Positions 26,750-35,585 of a stretch of 64,000 nucleotides of DNA are shown here, in pieces. How positions within the stretch are numbered: position 1 is the stretch's first letter; each line of letters opens with the position of its first letter. Source of the DNA: an uncultured Bacteroidales bacterium (GTDB lineage: Bacteria; Bacteroidota; Bacteroidia; Bacteroidales; P3); assembly GCA_900314725.1 (NCBI GenBank), contig OMWJ01000005.1, positions 84,738 through 148,737 of the forward strand. The letters run 5' to 3'. The notes beneath the pieces are model-generated. The model saw nothing but the letters and a program-made list of their open reading frames with translations, was not told the origin of the DNA and did no database searches. The translations under genes and the position numbers were made by a program.

Positions 26750-28285
26750 ATGAGTACATTGAAAGAAAGAAAAGCCGATATGGAGCAAATTGCTTCTAAA
26801 ATGGGCAAACAAGTATATAAAGAAGGTGGAAAAAAAGCCACTACTTTCCGTAGAGATTACCAAAAAGAATCAACAAAATTAGTATCTTTGGAAGAAGCTA
26901 TCAAACAAAGTGGTTTGAAAGACGGTATGACAATAAGTTTTCACCATCATTTCCGTGGTGGAGATAAAGTTGTTAATATGGTTGTTGATAAATTAGCACA
27001 AATGGGATTTAAAAATCTTCGTCTTGCTGCTTCTTCTCTACAAGATGTTCATGAACCTTTGATTGAACATATCAAGAATGGTGTTATTACTTCTATTTCT
27101 ACATCAGGTCTTAGAGGTAAGTTAGCAGATGCTATTTCAAGAGGTCTTATGAAAGAGCCTGTTGTTTTCCGTTCTCATGGAGGAAGAGGTTCTGCTATTG
27201 TTAATGGTGATGAACACATAAATGTTGCTTTTATTGGAGCATCATCATCTGACCCATTGGGTAATGCTTGTGGTTTCTCAAGAAGTGAAAATGCAAAATC
27301 TATCTGCGGTTCTTTAGGTTATGCTATTCCAGATGCACAAAATGCAGATAAAGTGGTTATTCTTACAGATGATTTAGTGGCGTATCCAAATACTCCTGCA
27401 TCAATAAGTGAAAGCTATGTTGATTATGTTGTAGAAGTAGAAAGTGTTGGAGATTCTTCAAAGATTGCTTCAGGTGCAATACGCGATACAAAGAATCCAA
27501 GAGATATTCTTCTTGCAAAACAAGCTGCAAAAGTTATTATCAACGGAGGTTATTTCAAAGATGGATTTTCTATCCAAACAGGTTCAGGCGGTGCTTCTCT
27601 TGCTGCAGTTAAATACATTCGTGAGAGTATGATAGAGAAAGGTATTAAAGCTTCATACGCTCTTGGTGGTATTACTGCTCACATGGTTAAAATGTTTGAA
27701 GAAGGTCTAATAGAAAAACTAATAGATGTTCAATCATTTGATAAAGTTGCAGCAGAGTCTATTCGTGATCATGAAATGCATAAAGAAGCTTCTGCAAATG
27801 AATATGCTTCTGCAGATGAAAAAGGTAGTGCAACTCACTATTTAGATATGGTTATCCTTAGTGCTTTGGAAGTAGATGTTAATTTCAATGTCAATGTTCT
27901 TGTAGGTTCTGATGGTATTATTAGAGGTGCTATCGGAGGTCACCAAGATACAGCAGAAGATTCAGCACTTTCAATCATCGTTTGTCCTTTATTGAGAGGA
28001 AGAATACCTTGTGTTGTAGATGAAGTTACAACATTGATTACTCCAGGTTCAAGTGTAGATGTTATTGTTACAGAATATGGTATAGCTGTAAATCCTCGCC
28101 GTCCAGAGATAGCAGAACGTTTAAAGAATGCTGGATTAAATATTGTTGATATTCACGATTTAGCAGCTAAAGCAAAAAGCATTATAGGAAATCCTGCTCC
28201 ATTGCCATTTGGTGATAAAGTTGTAGGAGTTGTTATGAATAGAGATGGTTCTGTTCTTGACGTTATAAAGAATATCAATGCTTAA
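26750..28285 (+). CDS. citF: Citrate lyase alpha subunit (citrate-ACP transferase)
   Basis: The 511-residue CoA-transferase-like protein swaps acetyl for citrate on the acyl carrier protein. Conserved blocks include GMTISFHHHFRGGD, RSHGGRGSAI, FIGASSSDPLGNACGFSR and the C-terminal GIAVNPRRPEIAERLKNAGL. It is slightly shorter at the N-terminus than some homologues but complete. A strong terminator closes the operon. Confidence 0.96.
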   Translation: MSTLKERKADMEQIASKMGKQVYKEGGKKATTFRRDYQKESTKLVSLEEAIKQSGLKDGMTISFHHHFRGGDKVVNMVVDKLAQMGFKNLRLAASSLQDVHEPLIEHIKNGVITSISTSGLRGKLADAISRGLMKEPVVFRSHGGRGSAIVNGDEHINVAFIGASSSDPLGNACGFSRSENAKSICGSLGYAIPDAQNADKVVILTDDLVAYPNTPASISESYVDYVVEVESVGDSSKIASGAIRDTKNPRDILLAKQAAKVIINGGYFKDGFSIQTGSGGASLAAVKYIRESMIEKGIKASYALGGITAHMVKMFEEGLIEKLIDVQSFDKVAAESIRDHEMHKEASANEYASADEKGSATHYLDMVILSALEVDVNFNVNVLVGSDGIIRGAIGGHQDTAEDSALSIIVCPLLRGRIPCVVDEVTTLITPGSSVDVIVTEYGIAVNPRRPEIAERLKNAGLNIVDIHDLAAKAKSIIGNPAPLPFGDKVVGVVMNRDGSVLDVIKNINA

Positions 28286-28305
28286 GCAATATTTAAATCA
28301 ATATG

Positions 28306-28337
28306 AAAGCCACATACTTTTTGTATGTGGCTTTTTT
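28306..28337 (+). terminator. Intrinsic terminator of citDEF
   Basis: Arms AAAGCCACATAC and GTATGTGGCTTT are perfect 12-bp complements around a TTTTT loop, ending in T6. It lies 20 nt after citF. Confidence 0.95.
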
Positions 28338-28350
28338 CATTTTATATAAC

Positions 28351-28390
28351 AAAAAAATAGGGATTAGAAACTATAAGTTGCTAATCCCTA
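28351..28390 (-). terminator. Intrinsic terminator of the kctA-kal-kce operon
   Basis: On minus, the 10-bp arms 28390-28381 and 28367-28358 (TAGGGATTAG / CTAATCCCTA) are followed by a run of seven T. It lies 19 nt past the kce stop. Confidence 0.9.
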
Positions 28391-28409
28391 ATTAAGTAAT
28401 CTATGCTGA

Positions 28410-29240
28410 TTATCTCTTTTTTAGAGAAAGTATTTCTCTTGCTTCATCAGAAGTAGCTATTCCTCTGCCAAGTTCTTTAGCTAGGCGAACAACCTTATCC
28501 ACAAGTTCTCCATTACTTTTGGCAAGAACACCTCTTTCTAAATAAAGGTTATCTTCAAAACCTACTCTTACATTTCCTCCCATTGCTATACCTGCTGCAG
28601 CCATAGGAAAAGCATGTCTTCCTATTCCTGTTACAGTCCAAGTACTTCCAGCAGGAATACCATTTACAAGCCAGCAAAGGTTAGGAACAGTTGCAGGAGT
28701 ACAACCATAAACACCAAGAACAAAGTTAAACTGCATTGGATCTGCAGGAACCTGTCCTTTACGAGCCATAGTTAAGATAGTATCAAGGTGTCCCATTTCA
28801 AAACATTCATACTCTGGTTTGATACCTTTTTCTATCATACGTTTGCCAAAAGCTCTCATTGTAGGCATTGTGTTATCAAAAATATCATCTCCAAAATTAC
28901 AAGTACCACAGTCCAAAGTAGCCATTTCTGGAATTGGTGTTGTATCAGTAGATTGTAATCTTTCATCAGGAGTCATACCTACAGCACCTCCTGTTGAAGG
29001 TATAAGTATAACGTTAGGACAAACTTTATAGATTGCCTCTTCACATTCTTGAAAACGTTCTCTGCTTTGAGTTGGAGTGCCATCATCTTCTCTTACATGT
29101 AGATGAACGATAGCAGCACCAGCATCAACAGCACTCTTTGCTTCCTTTACTATTTCCTCAACGGTGTAAGGAACAGCAGGATTCTGTTCTTTTGTAACTT
29201 CAGCACCGCATATAGCAGCTGTGATTATAAGTTTTTCCAT
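28410..29240 (-). CDS. kce: 3-keto-5-aminohexanoate cleavage enzyme
   Basis: The 276-residue BKACE-family enzyme has the zinc-binding HLHVRE (residues 46-51), STGGAVG near residue 83, and MATLDCGTCNFGDDIF and GFEDNLYLERG near the C-terminus. Kce combines 3-keto-5-aminohexanoate with acetyl-CoA to give 3-aminobutyryl-CoA and acetoacetate. It directly follows kal (8 nt), the next enzyme of the same pathway, which strongly favours Kce over other BKACE activities. Confidence 0.9.
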   Translation of the reverse strand: MEKLIITAAICGAEVTKEQNPAVPYTVEEIVKEAKSAVDAGAAIVHLHVREDDGTPTQSRERFQECEEAIYKVCPNVILIPSTGGAVGMTPDERLQSTDTTPIPEMATLDCGTCNFGDDIFDNTMPTMRAFGKRMIEKGIKPEYECFEMGHLDTILTMARKGQVPADPMQFNFVLGVYGCTPATVPNLCWLVNGIPAGSTWTVTGIGRHAFPMAAAGIAMGGNVRVGFEDNLYLERGVLAKSNGELVDKVVRLAKELGRGIATSDEAREILSLKKR

Positions 29241-29248
29241 TTCATTTC

Positions 29249-29644
29249 TTATTTGTTAAATCTTTGTTTGTCTTTAGGAGTAACGCATGTACCACTTGCA
29301 CGGCAAACAACGATAGGCTCAGCCAAAACTTCAGCAGCAGAATCGTTAATATCTGGACGAGATACAATAACTTTCTTTGCTTCAAAAGTCATCTTGCGTG
29401 AAGTGTTTCCTACTTTTGTTATTTCACCTGTTGCTTCAATGTAATCACCTGCAAATACAGGAGCTAAAAATTCTACATTATCGTATGCACAGAACAAACC
29501 TTCATCGCCATCTTGTTTGATAAGTAATTCTGTTGCAACATCACCAAAAAGATTTAACATTCTTGCACCATCTACAAGATTTCCACCATAATGAGCATCA
29601 TGAGCACTCATTCTTAGTCTTATTGTACTTGTTATTTTTTCCAT
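29249..29644 (-). CDS. kal: 3-aminobutyryl-CoA ammonia lyase
   Basis: The 131-residue hotdog-fold protein has [27 protein letters not shown] and [20 protein letters not shown], a thioesterase-like layout. Neighbourhood with kce and the CoA transferase subunit identifies it as Kal, which removes ammonia from 3-aminobutyryl-CoA to form crotonyl-CoA. Spacing is 12 nt to the upstream gene. Confidence 0.88.
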   Translation of the reverse strand: MEKITSTIRLRMSAHDAHYGGNLVDGARMLNLFGDVATELLIKQDGDEGLFCAYDNVEFLAPVFAGDYIEATGEITKVGNTSRKMTFEAKKVIVSRPDINDSAAEVLAEPIVVCRASGTCVTPKDKQRFNK

Positions 29645-29656
29645 TTCTTATTATTT

Positions 29657-30301
29657 TTAATCAACTTTAACAATATAATCAACGAAAAGATAAGGAGTCT
29701 TTACGTTTTCAGGAGCAATCTCTTCTACTTCTTCTTTTACTTCTGCGATAACAAGATCTGCAGCAGTTGCCATCAAAGGATTGAAGTTCTGAGAAGTACC
29801 TCTATAAACCAAATTTCCACTCTTATCACAAATGCTCGCACCTATAAGAGCTACATCTGCACGTAGAGGTTTTTCCAAAAGATACTCTTTACCATCAACG
29901 GTAAGTTTTTGTTTTCCTTCTTCTACTATTGTTCCTAAGCCTGTAGTTGTAAGGAAACCGCCTATGCCTGCACCACCGCAACGTATTTGTTCTGCAAGTG
30001 TGCCTTGAGGAATAAGTTGCACTTCCATTTCTCCGCTAATCATCTTTTCGCCTGTTACAGGATTTGTTCCGATATGAGAAGCGATGACTTTCTTTACACA
30101 GTTATTTGCTACCAAATAACCAGAACCGAACTCAACGTAAGAAGTATCGTTGCAGATAACTGTAAGGTCTTTCTTACCTTGCTTAACCATTTCTTCAATA
30201 ATTTTATTGGCACTTCCTGCACCTAAGAAACCGCCAATCATTATAGTAGAGCCGTCTTTTATCATTGCGGCTGCTTCGCTGATGCTTATTCTTTTACTCA
30301 T
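29657..30301 (-). CDS. CoA-transferase subunit A (butyryl-CoA:acetoacetate type)
   Basis: The 214-residue family I CoA-transferase alpha subunit shows DGSTIMIGGFLGAGSANKII near the N-terminus, LIPQGTLAEQIRCGGAGIGGF and VALIGASICDKSGNL. In lysine fermenters it exchanges CoA between butyryl-CoA and acetoacetate, the last step. The beta subunit, which carries the catalytic Glu and normally lies next to it, is absent on both sides. The upstream side is occupied by the restriction-modification island. Confidence 0.88.
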   Translation of the reverse strand: MSKRISISEAAAMIKDGSTIMIGGFLGAGSANKIIEEMVKQGKKDLTVICNDTSYVEFGSGYLVANNCVKKVIASHIGTNPVTGEKMISGEMEVQLIPQGTLAEQIRCGGAGIGGFLTTTGLGTIVEEGKQKLTVDGKEYLLEKPLRADVALIGASICDKSGNLVYRGTSQNFNPLMATAADLVIAEVKEEVEEIAPENVKTPYLFVDYIVKVD

Positions 30302-30347
30302 TTCTATATAGTTTTAATTGTTATTTGCAATACTTTTTATATGACTG

Positions 30348-30355
30348 CAAAAATA
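30348..30355 (-). promoter_or_regulatory. -7 box TATTTTTG for the CoA-transferase/kal/kce operon
   Basis: Plus-strand CAAAAATA, 46 nt upstream of the operon's first start codon, matches TAnnTTTG on minus. So the alpha subunit gene looks like the true first gene. Confidence 0.65.
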
Positions 30356-30419
30356 AGCCTTTTTGCATAATTAACAAAATTTATACTAAGTATTTTTAAG
30401 TAAGGAAAAAGAGGAAATA

Positions 30420-30578
30420 CTACTTTTTACCAAACAAATCGCTACTAAATATCCTATCTATCATATATAATACAGCAAGGTTTTCAATAGCTGAGAGTTC
30501 TTTCTCTTCATTTTTTTTTATAACTTGTATCCCTCTTGTATTAATAACGAAAATTAAACAATTATGCGGTAGAGATAT
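30420..30578 (-). pseudogene. Short open frame without a start, possible gene remnant
   Basis: A 52-codon open frame lies in the 289-bp gap downstream of the helicase gene. It has a protein-like C-terminal part (EEKELSAIENLAVLYMIDRI ...) but no ATG before an internal Met at about residue 39. I do not recognise it. It may be the tail of a gene cut by the island or a chance frame. The rest of this gap holds only the CoA-transferase promoter. Confidence 0.25.
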
Positions 30579-30590
30579 TTATATACATCA

Positions 30591-33143
30591 TTAATACTCT
30601 TTGTCAAAATCTTCAGCAGAAATCAGAGTATTATAGCCTCCTATGTTTTCGTTCTCATAACGGTTTATACCAACATATCGCAAAGAAGAATCTTCGTAAC
30701 GTTTGAATTTAAATACTGCGTCATTCATAAGACTTTCATTAAATAATCCCATGCTTACAAGTAAAGAAAAGTCTTCTTTTGTCAAACCTGTAACTTTTTT
30801 AAACAGATTTGGTTCAAGTTTATTTATAACATCTTGCAGAGAATATTCTCTAAAATCTGAAAGATACATAAATATAGGAATACGCGTGGCGAACTTGATA
30901 AGTTTATCTCTAATCTCTTTACGTTTAGATTGATATTCCTTTTCTTCATCCGAAAGTTGTTTCTTTTCTTTTTTGTCTAAACCCTCTTCTTTGTTTTTCT
31001 TTTTTAGATTCTTTACCGATTCTGATTTGTTGATTATTGTTTCTATATGGTCTTTTAAAGGAAGAGAACGAAAACCCTCTATGTTCATAATAATGTTTAT
31101 CGCTTCTTCGTTTGCCAATAATCTTTTAAGCATATTATTATCAACATTCACCAATAAAGCACTTTGCCATCTACGAGCCAATAGAGTAGAAGTTGTACCA
31201 CTAAGAGCAATATCTAATATTTCTGTTGCATTAACCCTTTTCATTGTGCTACCATCGTAAGCCAAAACAGGAAGGAAAGAAATAAACTCTGCAACTTTCT
31301 TTTCGTGGTTTTGTTCTTCAACGTTTAGTTTATCGCTGTAATCTACAATTTGATTTAATGCACGATTAGGAGCAAAATCAAAGATATAACATTCTTTTTT
31401 TATTATCTCTTCTTTATTAGGAGAAACATCATCTGGATTTTTTAAAGTCCAAGGACTTTGAACTCTGAAAGCTGTTTGGAAATATGTTTCAGCCGAGGTA
31501 GTGTTTCTTAGCATAAAAACTCCTGTCCAAGGTTTTATAGTTACTCCTGTAGTTAGTTTTCCACACGAAAGAGTAATTGATTTACTTTTCAAAGGATTTT
31601 TACCGAAGGCTTTATTAACCGGTCTTATAGCATCAACACCTAAACCTGCATCAACACCAGCAGCAACTACAATCTTATAATCATGATAAAAAGTATTTTG
31701 TCTTTCGTTTAGTAAATTACGCATTGCATAGCAGGAAGCAACATTAGGTAAAAACCAAAGAGTATGATTTAAATTGTTCAATAATACCGTATCAGAAAAA
31801 GGAAACTTAGGTTTTTTTGCACCTAATTTAAGGTCGTCAAGTGTCGTCTCCAAATAAGAACCACGAATAAGGTTAAGCCATTTTTGTACCTCATCTTTAT
31901 ATACAAACTCAGCCTCATCTTTTTCTCCTTCTGCCTTGAAAAATGAGTTTAAGTCAAATTCGTTATATTCTCCTCCTTCTGCTATTTGTCGTATGTCATC
32001 AGGTATTTTGTATGTCATCATCACCATTCTTGGCAAACACAGATAAGGATTTTTCTCATCGGGATAGTTTTTTGCCCATTCTTCTTTTGCTTTTTGTTCA
32101 TCAGAATAAGTCCAATTGAAAATCTGTTCTTCAATAAACTCTCCTGAAAGAATAGCACGAAAAGGAGTACCAGATAAATATAGATAATGATTTGCTGTTA
32201 TAGGAATGTTTTCTTCAAAGTCTTCTTCTGTTTGTTTGTTGATGTCATTTTCATATTCTTCATACTTCTTTATTTCTGTATCACTATCAGTATCTTCACC
32301 AACAAAGCCGATTGTATCTGTTAAGGCTCTTGCATTCTCTCTCCACGCTCCATAATGGTATTCATCAAAAACAATACAATCCCATTGTATTTCATGAACC
32401 CATTGATTTCTTTTCTTTATCTTTCCGTTGCTTGTTCCCAAATAATCTTGGAACGAGCCAAAACAAACAATAGGTTTCTCTTTGTCTGCATTTTCGTAAG
32501 ATAGTTCGCTTTGACGAGAAACAAACTGCCAGCCTGAGAAATCAACGTGAGAATTAAGGTCTTCTTCCCAAGAATTTACAACAGCAGGTTTAAAAGTTAA
32601 GATAAGTAATCGTTTCCATTGCATTCTTTCTGCCAACTTATAAGTTGTGAAAGTTTTCCCAAATCTCATTTTTGCATTCCAAAGGAAATGCGGAATTCTG
32701 CCTGTTTCTCTTTTATAGTTGTTAAAGTAATTAGAGGTCTTTTCTATTGCTTCTTCTTGCTCTTTTCTTAAAGAGAAACTTTCGCATCTTCCGAATAGAT
32801 TACTGTTTCCGCTTTTCAAAACAAGTATAGCAGAATGCACATCTTCAACTGAACATTTGAACCATTCTCCATTTGGATTATAGAAGTTTTGTTTGCGTAA
32901 TAGTCTATGAACATCATGATCTGTAAATGATGTTCCATTATATCGCATAGCCGTTTCTTCTAAAACAATTCTATATGGCTTCTTTTCTGGGCGAAGGGTA
33001 GGGTATTGTTGTTTTACTCTTTCTTCTACATTCTTGATAGTGTAGCCCACTTTTAGCAATCCTTTGTATTGTGGGTTGGTATCTTCATAGGCATATATCT
33101 TAGGCGTAGCCTCAGTTTTCAAAGGGAACAATTCATTATTCAT
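30591..33143 (-). CDS. Restriction protein: GIY-YIG (T5orf172-like) nuclease plus DEAD/DEAH helicase
   Basis: The 850-residue protein starts with a GIY-YIG-like domain (KIYAYEDTNPQYKGLLKVGYT ... DHDVHRLLRKQNF ... GEWFKCS, about residues 15-100). A superfamily 2 helicase follows: Walker-like MRFGKTFTTYKL near residue 162, DEYHYG near 260, LYLSGTPFR near 330, and a helicase C region. A Lys/Glu-rich C-terminal part follows. It is the last gene of an operon with two methylase-like genes (12 nt spacing) and is the probable restriction subunit: ATP-driven movement plus cutting by the GIY-YIG domain. I know no named subtype for this exact combination. Confidence 0.8.
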   Translation of the reverse strand: MNNELFPLKTEATPKIYAYEDTNPQYKGLLKVGYTIKNVEERVKQQYPTLRPEKKPYRIVLEETAMRYNGTSFTDHDVHRLLRKQNFYNPNGEWFKCSVEDVHSAILVLKSGNSNLFGRCESFSLRKEQEEAIEKTSNYFNNYKRETGRIPHFLWNAKMRFGKTFTTYKLAERMQWKRLLILTFKPAVVNSWEEDLNSHVDFSGWQFVSRQSELSYENADKEKPIVCFGSFQDYLGTSNGKIKKRNQWVHEIQWDCIVFDEYHYGAWRENARALTDTIGFVGEDTDSDTEIKKYEEYENDINKQTEEDFEENIPITANHYLYLSGTPFRAILSGEFIEEQIFNWTYSDEQKAKEEWAKNYPDEKNPYLCLPRMVMMTYKIPDDIRQIAEGGEYNEFDLNSFFKAEGEKDEAEFVYKDEVQKWLNLIRGSYLETTLDDLKLGAKKPKFPFSDTVLLNNLNHTLWFLPNVASCYAMRNLLNERQNTFYHDYKIVVAAGVDAGLGVDAIRPVNKAFGKNPLKSKSITLSCGKLTTGVTIKPWTGVFMLRNTTSAETYFQTAFRVQSPWTLKNPDDVSPNKEEIIKKECYIFDFAPNRALNQIVDYSDKLNVEEQNHEKKVAEFISFLPVLAYDGSTMKRVNATEILDIALSGTTSTLLARRWQSALLVNVDNNMLKRLLANEEAINIIMNIEGFRSLPLKDHIETIINKSESVKNLKKKNKEEGLDKKEKKQLSDEEKEYQSKRKEIRDKLIKFATRIPIFMYLSDFREYSLQDVINKLEPNLFKKVTGLTKEDFSLLVSMGLFNESLMNDAVFKFKRYEDSSLRYVGINRYENENIGGYNTLISAEDFDKEY

Positions 33144-33155
33144 AGTTATTTGTTT

Positions 33156-34655
33156 TTATTCCATTGGTTTTATCATTGTTTCTATATATTCTATCTCATA
33201 ATCACTTAGATTATACTTTTTATATAATTCTTCGTCTGTCCAAGGTTTTGAAAAATCTTGCATAGGAATTAGGAAATATGAACTTTTTGTTGTATTTTGA
33301 CTGATTTTTTTTAAGCCAAGCATAAAATTAAAGAACTTTGTCTGAGAGTATGAGTGAATATTGATTGCTATTTGTTCGCTTTCAAGAGGACCAATGACTA
33401 AATATGTTTCTGTGCAGCAAGAATTTTTACCAATAATTATTGGTTTAATCCAATCTTTACTCATATCTCCAATTCCTATCGCCTTAGGTACAATTATTTT
33501 ATATTGATTAATTAGGTCAATAGACTTTGTTATATGCTTCTTATCAACGTATCCTTGTTTTTGATTCGCATATATTTTTACAGAATTTTCAAATTCTTTT
33601 TCAGTAAATTCTTTGAAATCAGATGCAATACCAAAAGGATTTCTAAAGGAAACTATATCGCTAAATGATTTTTCTTTTTTATTTTGTACTTTTCTTAATA
33701 TGCTTATTGCTTGATTATGCCTTATAAAGACATCACATCCCTTTTCCAAAAGAGGACGTTTCATTGATGAGACTATTTTATTATTTGAATGTTGATAAAC
33801 TCCACATAAACCTGCATTATCTCTTTCCCATAGAAAATAGCAGACACCTCCTTTTATTTCAACTCCTGAGAAACACTCAGATGCATCATTATAATCATGA
33901 ATTATTCTTAATCTATTATCATTTAACATTTTGTTTCTAAATTCATCAAGTCCCTTTCCTCCAGCATACCAGCGAGCAGGTATAATCATACATAAAAATC
34001 TTGGTTGAAGTTTTTTTGCTTGTTCTACAAATTTATGATAAAGAGGGGTTGCACTGCTTCCTGTACCTCCTCCATCATTTAACTGATATGGAGGATTGCC
34101 TATAATAACATCAAATTTCATATCTTTAAAAAACTTTTCTGGTTCGTAAGTGTGAATAAACTGATAAGCATAATTTTCTTTATCTTCATCATTGGAATAA
34201 GTATCTTGGTTTGCACCGCAAAACTCACACTTACCATTGATAAAATTGTGTTTAACTCTTTTGTAAATAATATTGCCTTGTTCATTAGAGAAACAAGTTG
34301 CAATACTTTTATCGCTGTTTGCCGTCTTGCAACAATAAACGCTTCTGCGTGAAAGAAGAGAGGTTAGTTCAGTGATAGCGATGCCGAAGACTTGTTTTGA
34401 AAGAATATGGTTGATTCTTTCTTGAGTATCTGGAAATAAAGGTTTAAGTCCTTCGTTTAATCGTTTGGTTATCTCTCTTAGAAATACTCCCGACTTAGTA
34501 AAAGGATCAAGGAAAGTAGCCTTTGGATTTGTCCATAAATCTTTTGGTAACAGGTCTAACATATCACTGACAACATTGGGCGGGGTAAAGACTTCGTCAT
34601 TAGACAGGTTGGCAAGACAATTCAAAATGTCAGGATTATAATTGATTTTCTTCAT
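33156..34655 (-). CDS. Adenine-specific DNA methyltransferase, Eco57I-like
   Basis: The 499-residue protein has SAM motif I as FLDPFTKSGVFLREI (residues 48-62) and catalytic motif IV NPPYQL (187-192), typical of N6-adenine methylases. A Cys pair CEFCG near residue 143 may bind zinc. The C-terminal half would hold the target-recognition domain. It overlaps the upstream gene by 20 nt and is followed by the helicase-nuclease, forming one operon. Confidence 0.88.
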   Translation of the reverse strand: MKKINYNPDILNCLANLSNDEVFTPPNVVSDMLDLLPKDLWTNPKATFLDPFTKSGVFLREITKRLNEGLKPLFPDTQERINHILSKQVFGIAITELTSLLSRRSVYCCKTANSDKSIATCFSNEQGNIIYKRVKHNFINGKCEFCGANQDTYSNDEDKENYAYQFIHTYEPEKFFKDMKFDVIIGNPPYQLNDGGGTGSSATPLYHKFVEQAKKLQPRFLCMIIPARWYAGGKGLDEFRNKMLNDNRLRIIHDYNDASECFSGVEIKGGVCYFLWERDNAGLCGVYQHSNNKIVSSMKRPLLEKGCDVFIRHNQAISILRKVQNKKEKSFSDIVSFRNPFGIASDFKEFTEKEFENSVKIYANQKQGYVDKKHITKSIDLINQYKIIVPKAIGIGDMSKDWIKPIIIGKNSCCTETYLVIGPLESEQIAINIHSYSQTKFFNFMLGLKKISQNTTKSSYFLIPMQDFSKPWTDEELYKKYNLSDYEIEYIETMIKPME

Positions 34656-35277
34656 ATTCTTCTTGGATTTTTAAGAAATTAGTGATAGGAAAACGTTTTA
34701 CTTCTTGAGCATCGGGGAAAAGGCTATTGGGATCTGCGGCTAAGAGTTCTTGCATAGTGTAATCTATTCTCTTAACCTTATTTTTTGCAATAAAAGACCA
34801 TTCTGCAAAAACAATATCTTCGCCTTTTGAGGTTTTGAGATTTAAGGCGTCTCCGCAGATAATGTTTTTATCCAATAGATATTTGGCTGTAAGGATACAT
34901 TCTTGCTTTATCCTCTTTTTGTATAAAGAAGTGTAGCATTCTGTGTAAATGCTTAATAAACGTATTCTACATTCCTCGCAATTGTCTTCCAAAATATCAA
35001 TCCCATAAGTAGAGGATATGGCTTGCAGGGAATAAAACTCCCACTCAGATTGGTGTTTAGCATATTTTTCAGAAACAACCTTAAGTTTTCTTTCCAAAAT
35101 CTTTACCAAGAAATTGCCGTTACCGCATGCAGGTTCTAAGAAACGTGAATCTATTCTCAAGGTTTCATCTTTTACCAAGTCAAGCATCGCATTAACTTCT
35201 CTCTCATTGGTATAGACTTCTCCGTGTTTAGATACTCGTTCTTTGGATTTTATCTGAATATTTTCCTCTTTGCTCAT
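34636..35277 (-). CDS. Second methylase-like protein with SAM motif but no NPPY
   Basis: The 213-residue protein has HGEVYT (18-23), similar to the HGEVFTP entry motif of Eco57I-type methylases, and SAM motif I RFLEPACGNGNFLVKIL (45-61). After IICGDALNL the expected catalytic NPPY is missing; IVFAEWSF stands about there. I infer a SAM-binding but catalytically silent partner, or a diverged subunit working with the complete methylase encoded next. It is the first gene of the operon and overlaps the next by 20 nt. Confidence 0.7.
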   Translation of the reverse strand: MSKEENIQIKSKERVSKHGEVYTNEREVNAMLDLVKDETLRIDSRFLEPACGNGNFLVKILERKLKVVSEKYAKHQSEWEFYSLQAISSTYGIDILEDNCEECRIRLLSIYTECYTSLYKKRIKQECILTAKYLLDKNIICGDALNLKTSKGEDIVFAEWSFIAKNKVKRIDYTMQELLAADPNSLFPDAQEVKRFPITNFLKIQEEYEENQL

Positions 35278-35326
35278 AAAGTGTTCAACTTTTGAGCATT
35301 TACTTTCTTTATTCCAAGAATCAAAA

Positions 35327-35416
35327 AGGTTTGACCAAGCACAAAAAATGCGGACTTTTTCTTATCCGACACTTCAGGTGCTTGGTCAAACCTATGTAAG
35401 AAGATAAAATGTCCGC
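35327..35416 (-). promoter_or_regulatory. Long inverted repeat with a nested alternative pairing
   Basis: The arms 35327-35342 and 35378-35393 are a perfect 16-bp inverted repeat. On the minus strand the hairpin is followed by TTTTT, so it can act as a terminator. GTCCGC (35411-35416) and GCGGAC in the loop (35350-35355) are also complementary, giving a second possible fold. CAAACCTA at 35387-35394 reads TAGGTTTG on minus, a perfect -7 consensus, inside the right arm. It lies in the 308-bp gap between the HEPN stop and the restriction-modification operon. Nothing else in the gap is recognisable. Confidence 0.6.
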
Positions 35417-35585
35417 TTATGCAAGCAAACATTTGCCTGTTATTCTTCCTACATCTTCTTTAGCGACCAAGCTTTTGAAGTGTTCTTTTTGAATAAATAG
35501 CAAACGCTATGATTTATAATATGTTAATTTATTGTTTATCTATATTTTTCTCTTACTTTCTTTAATGTTTTTTTTAGTTATAAAA

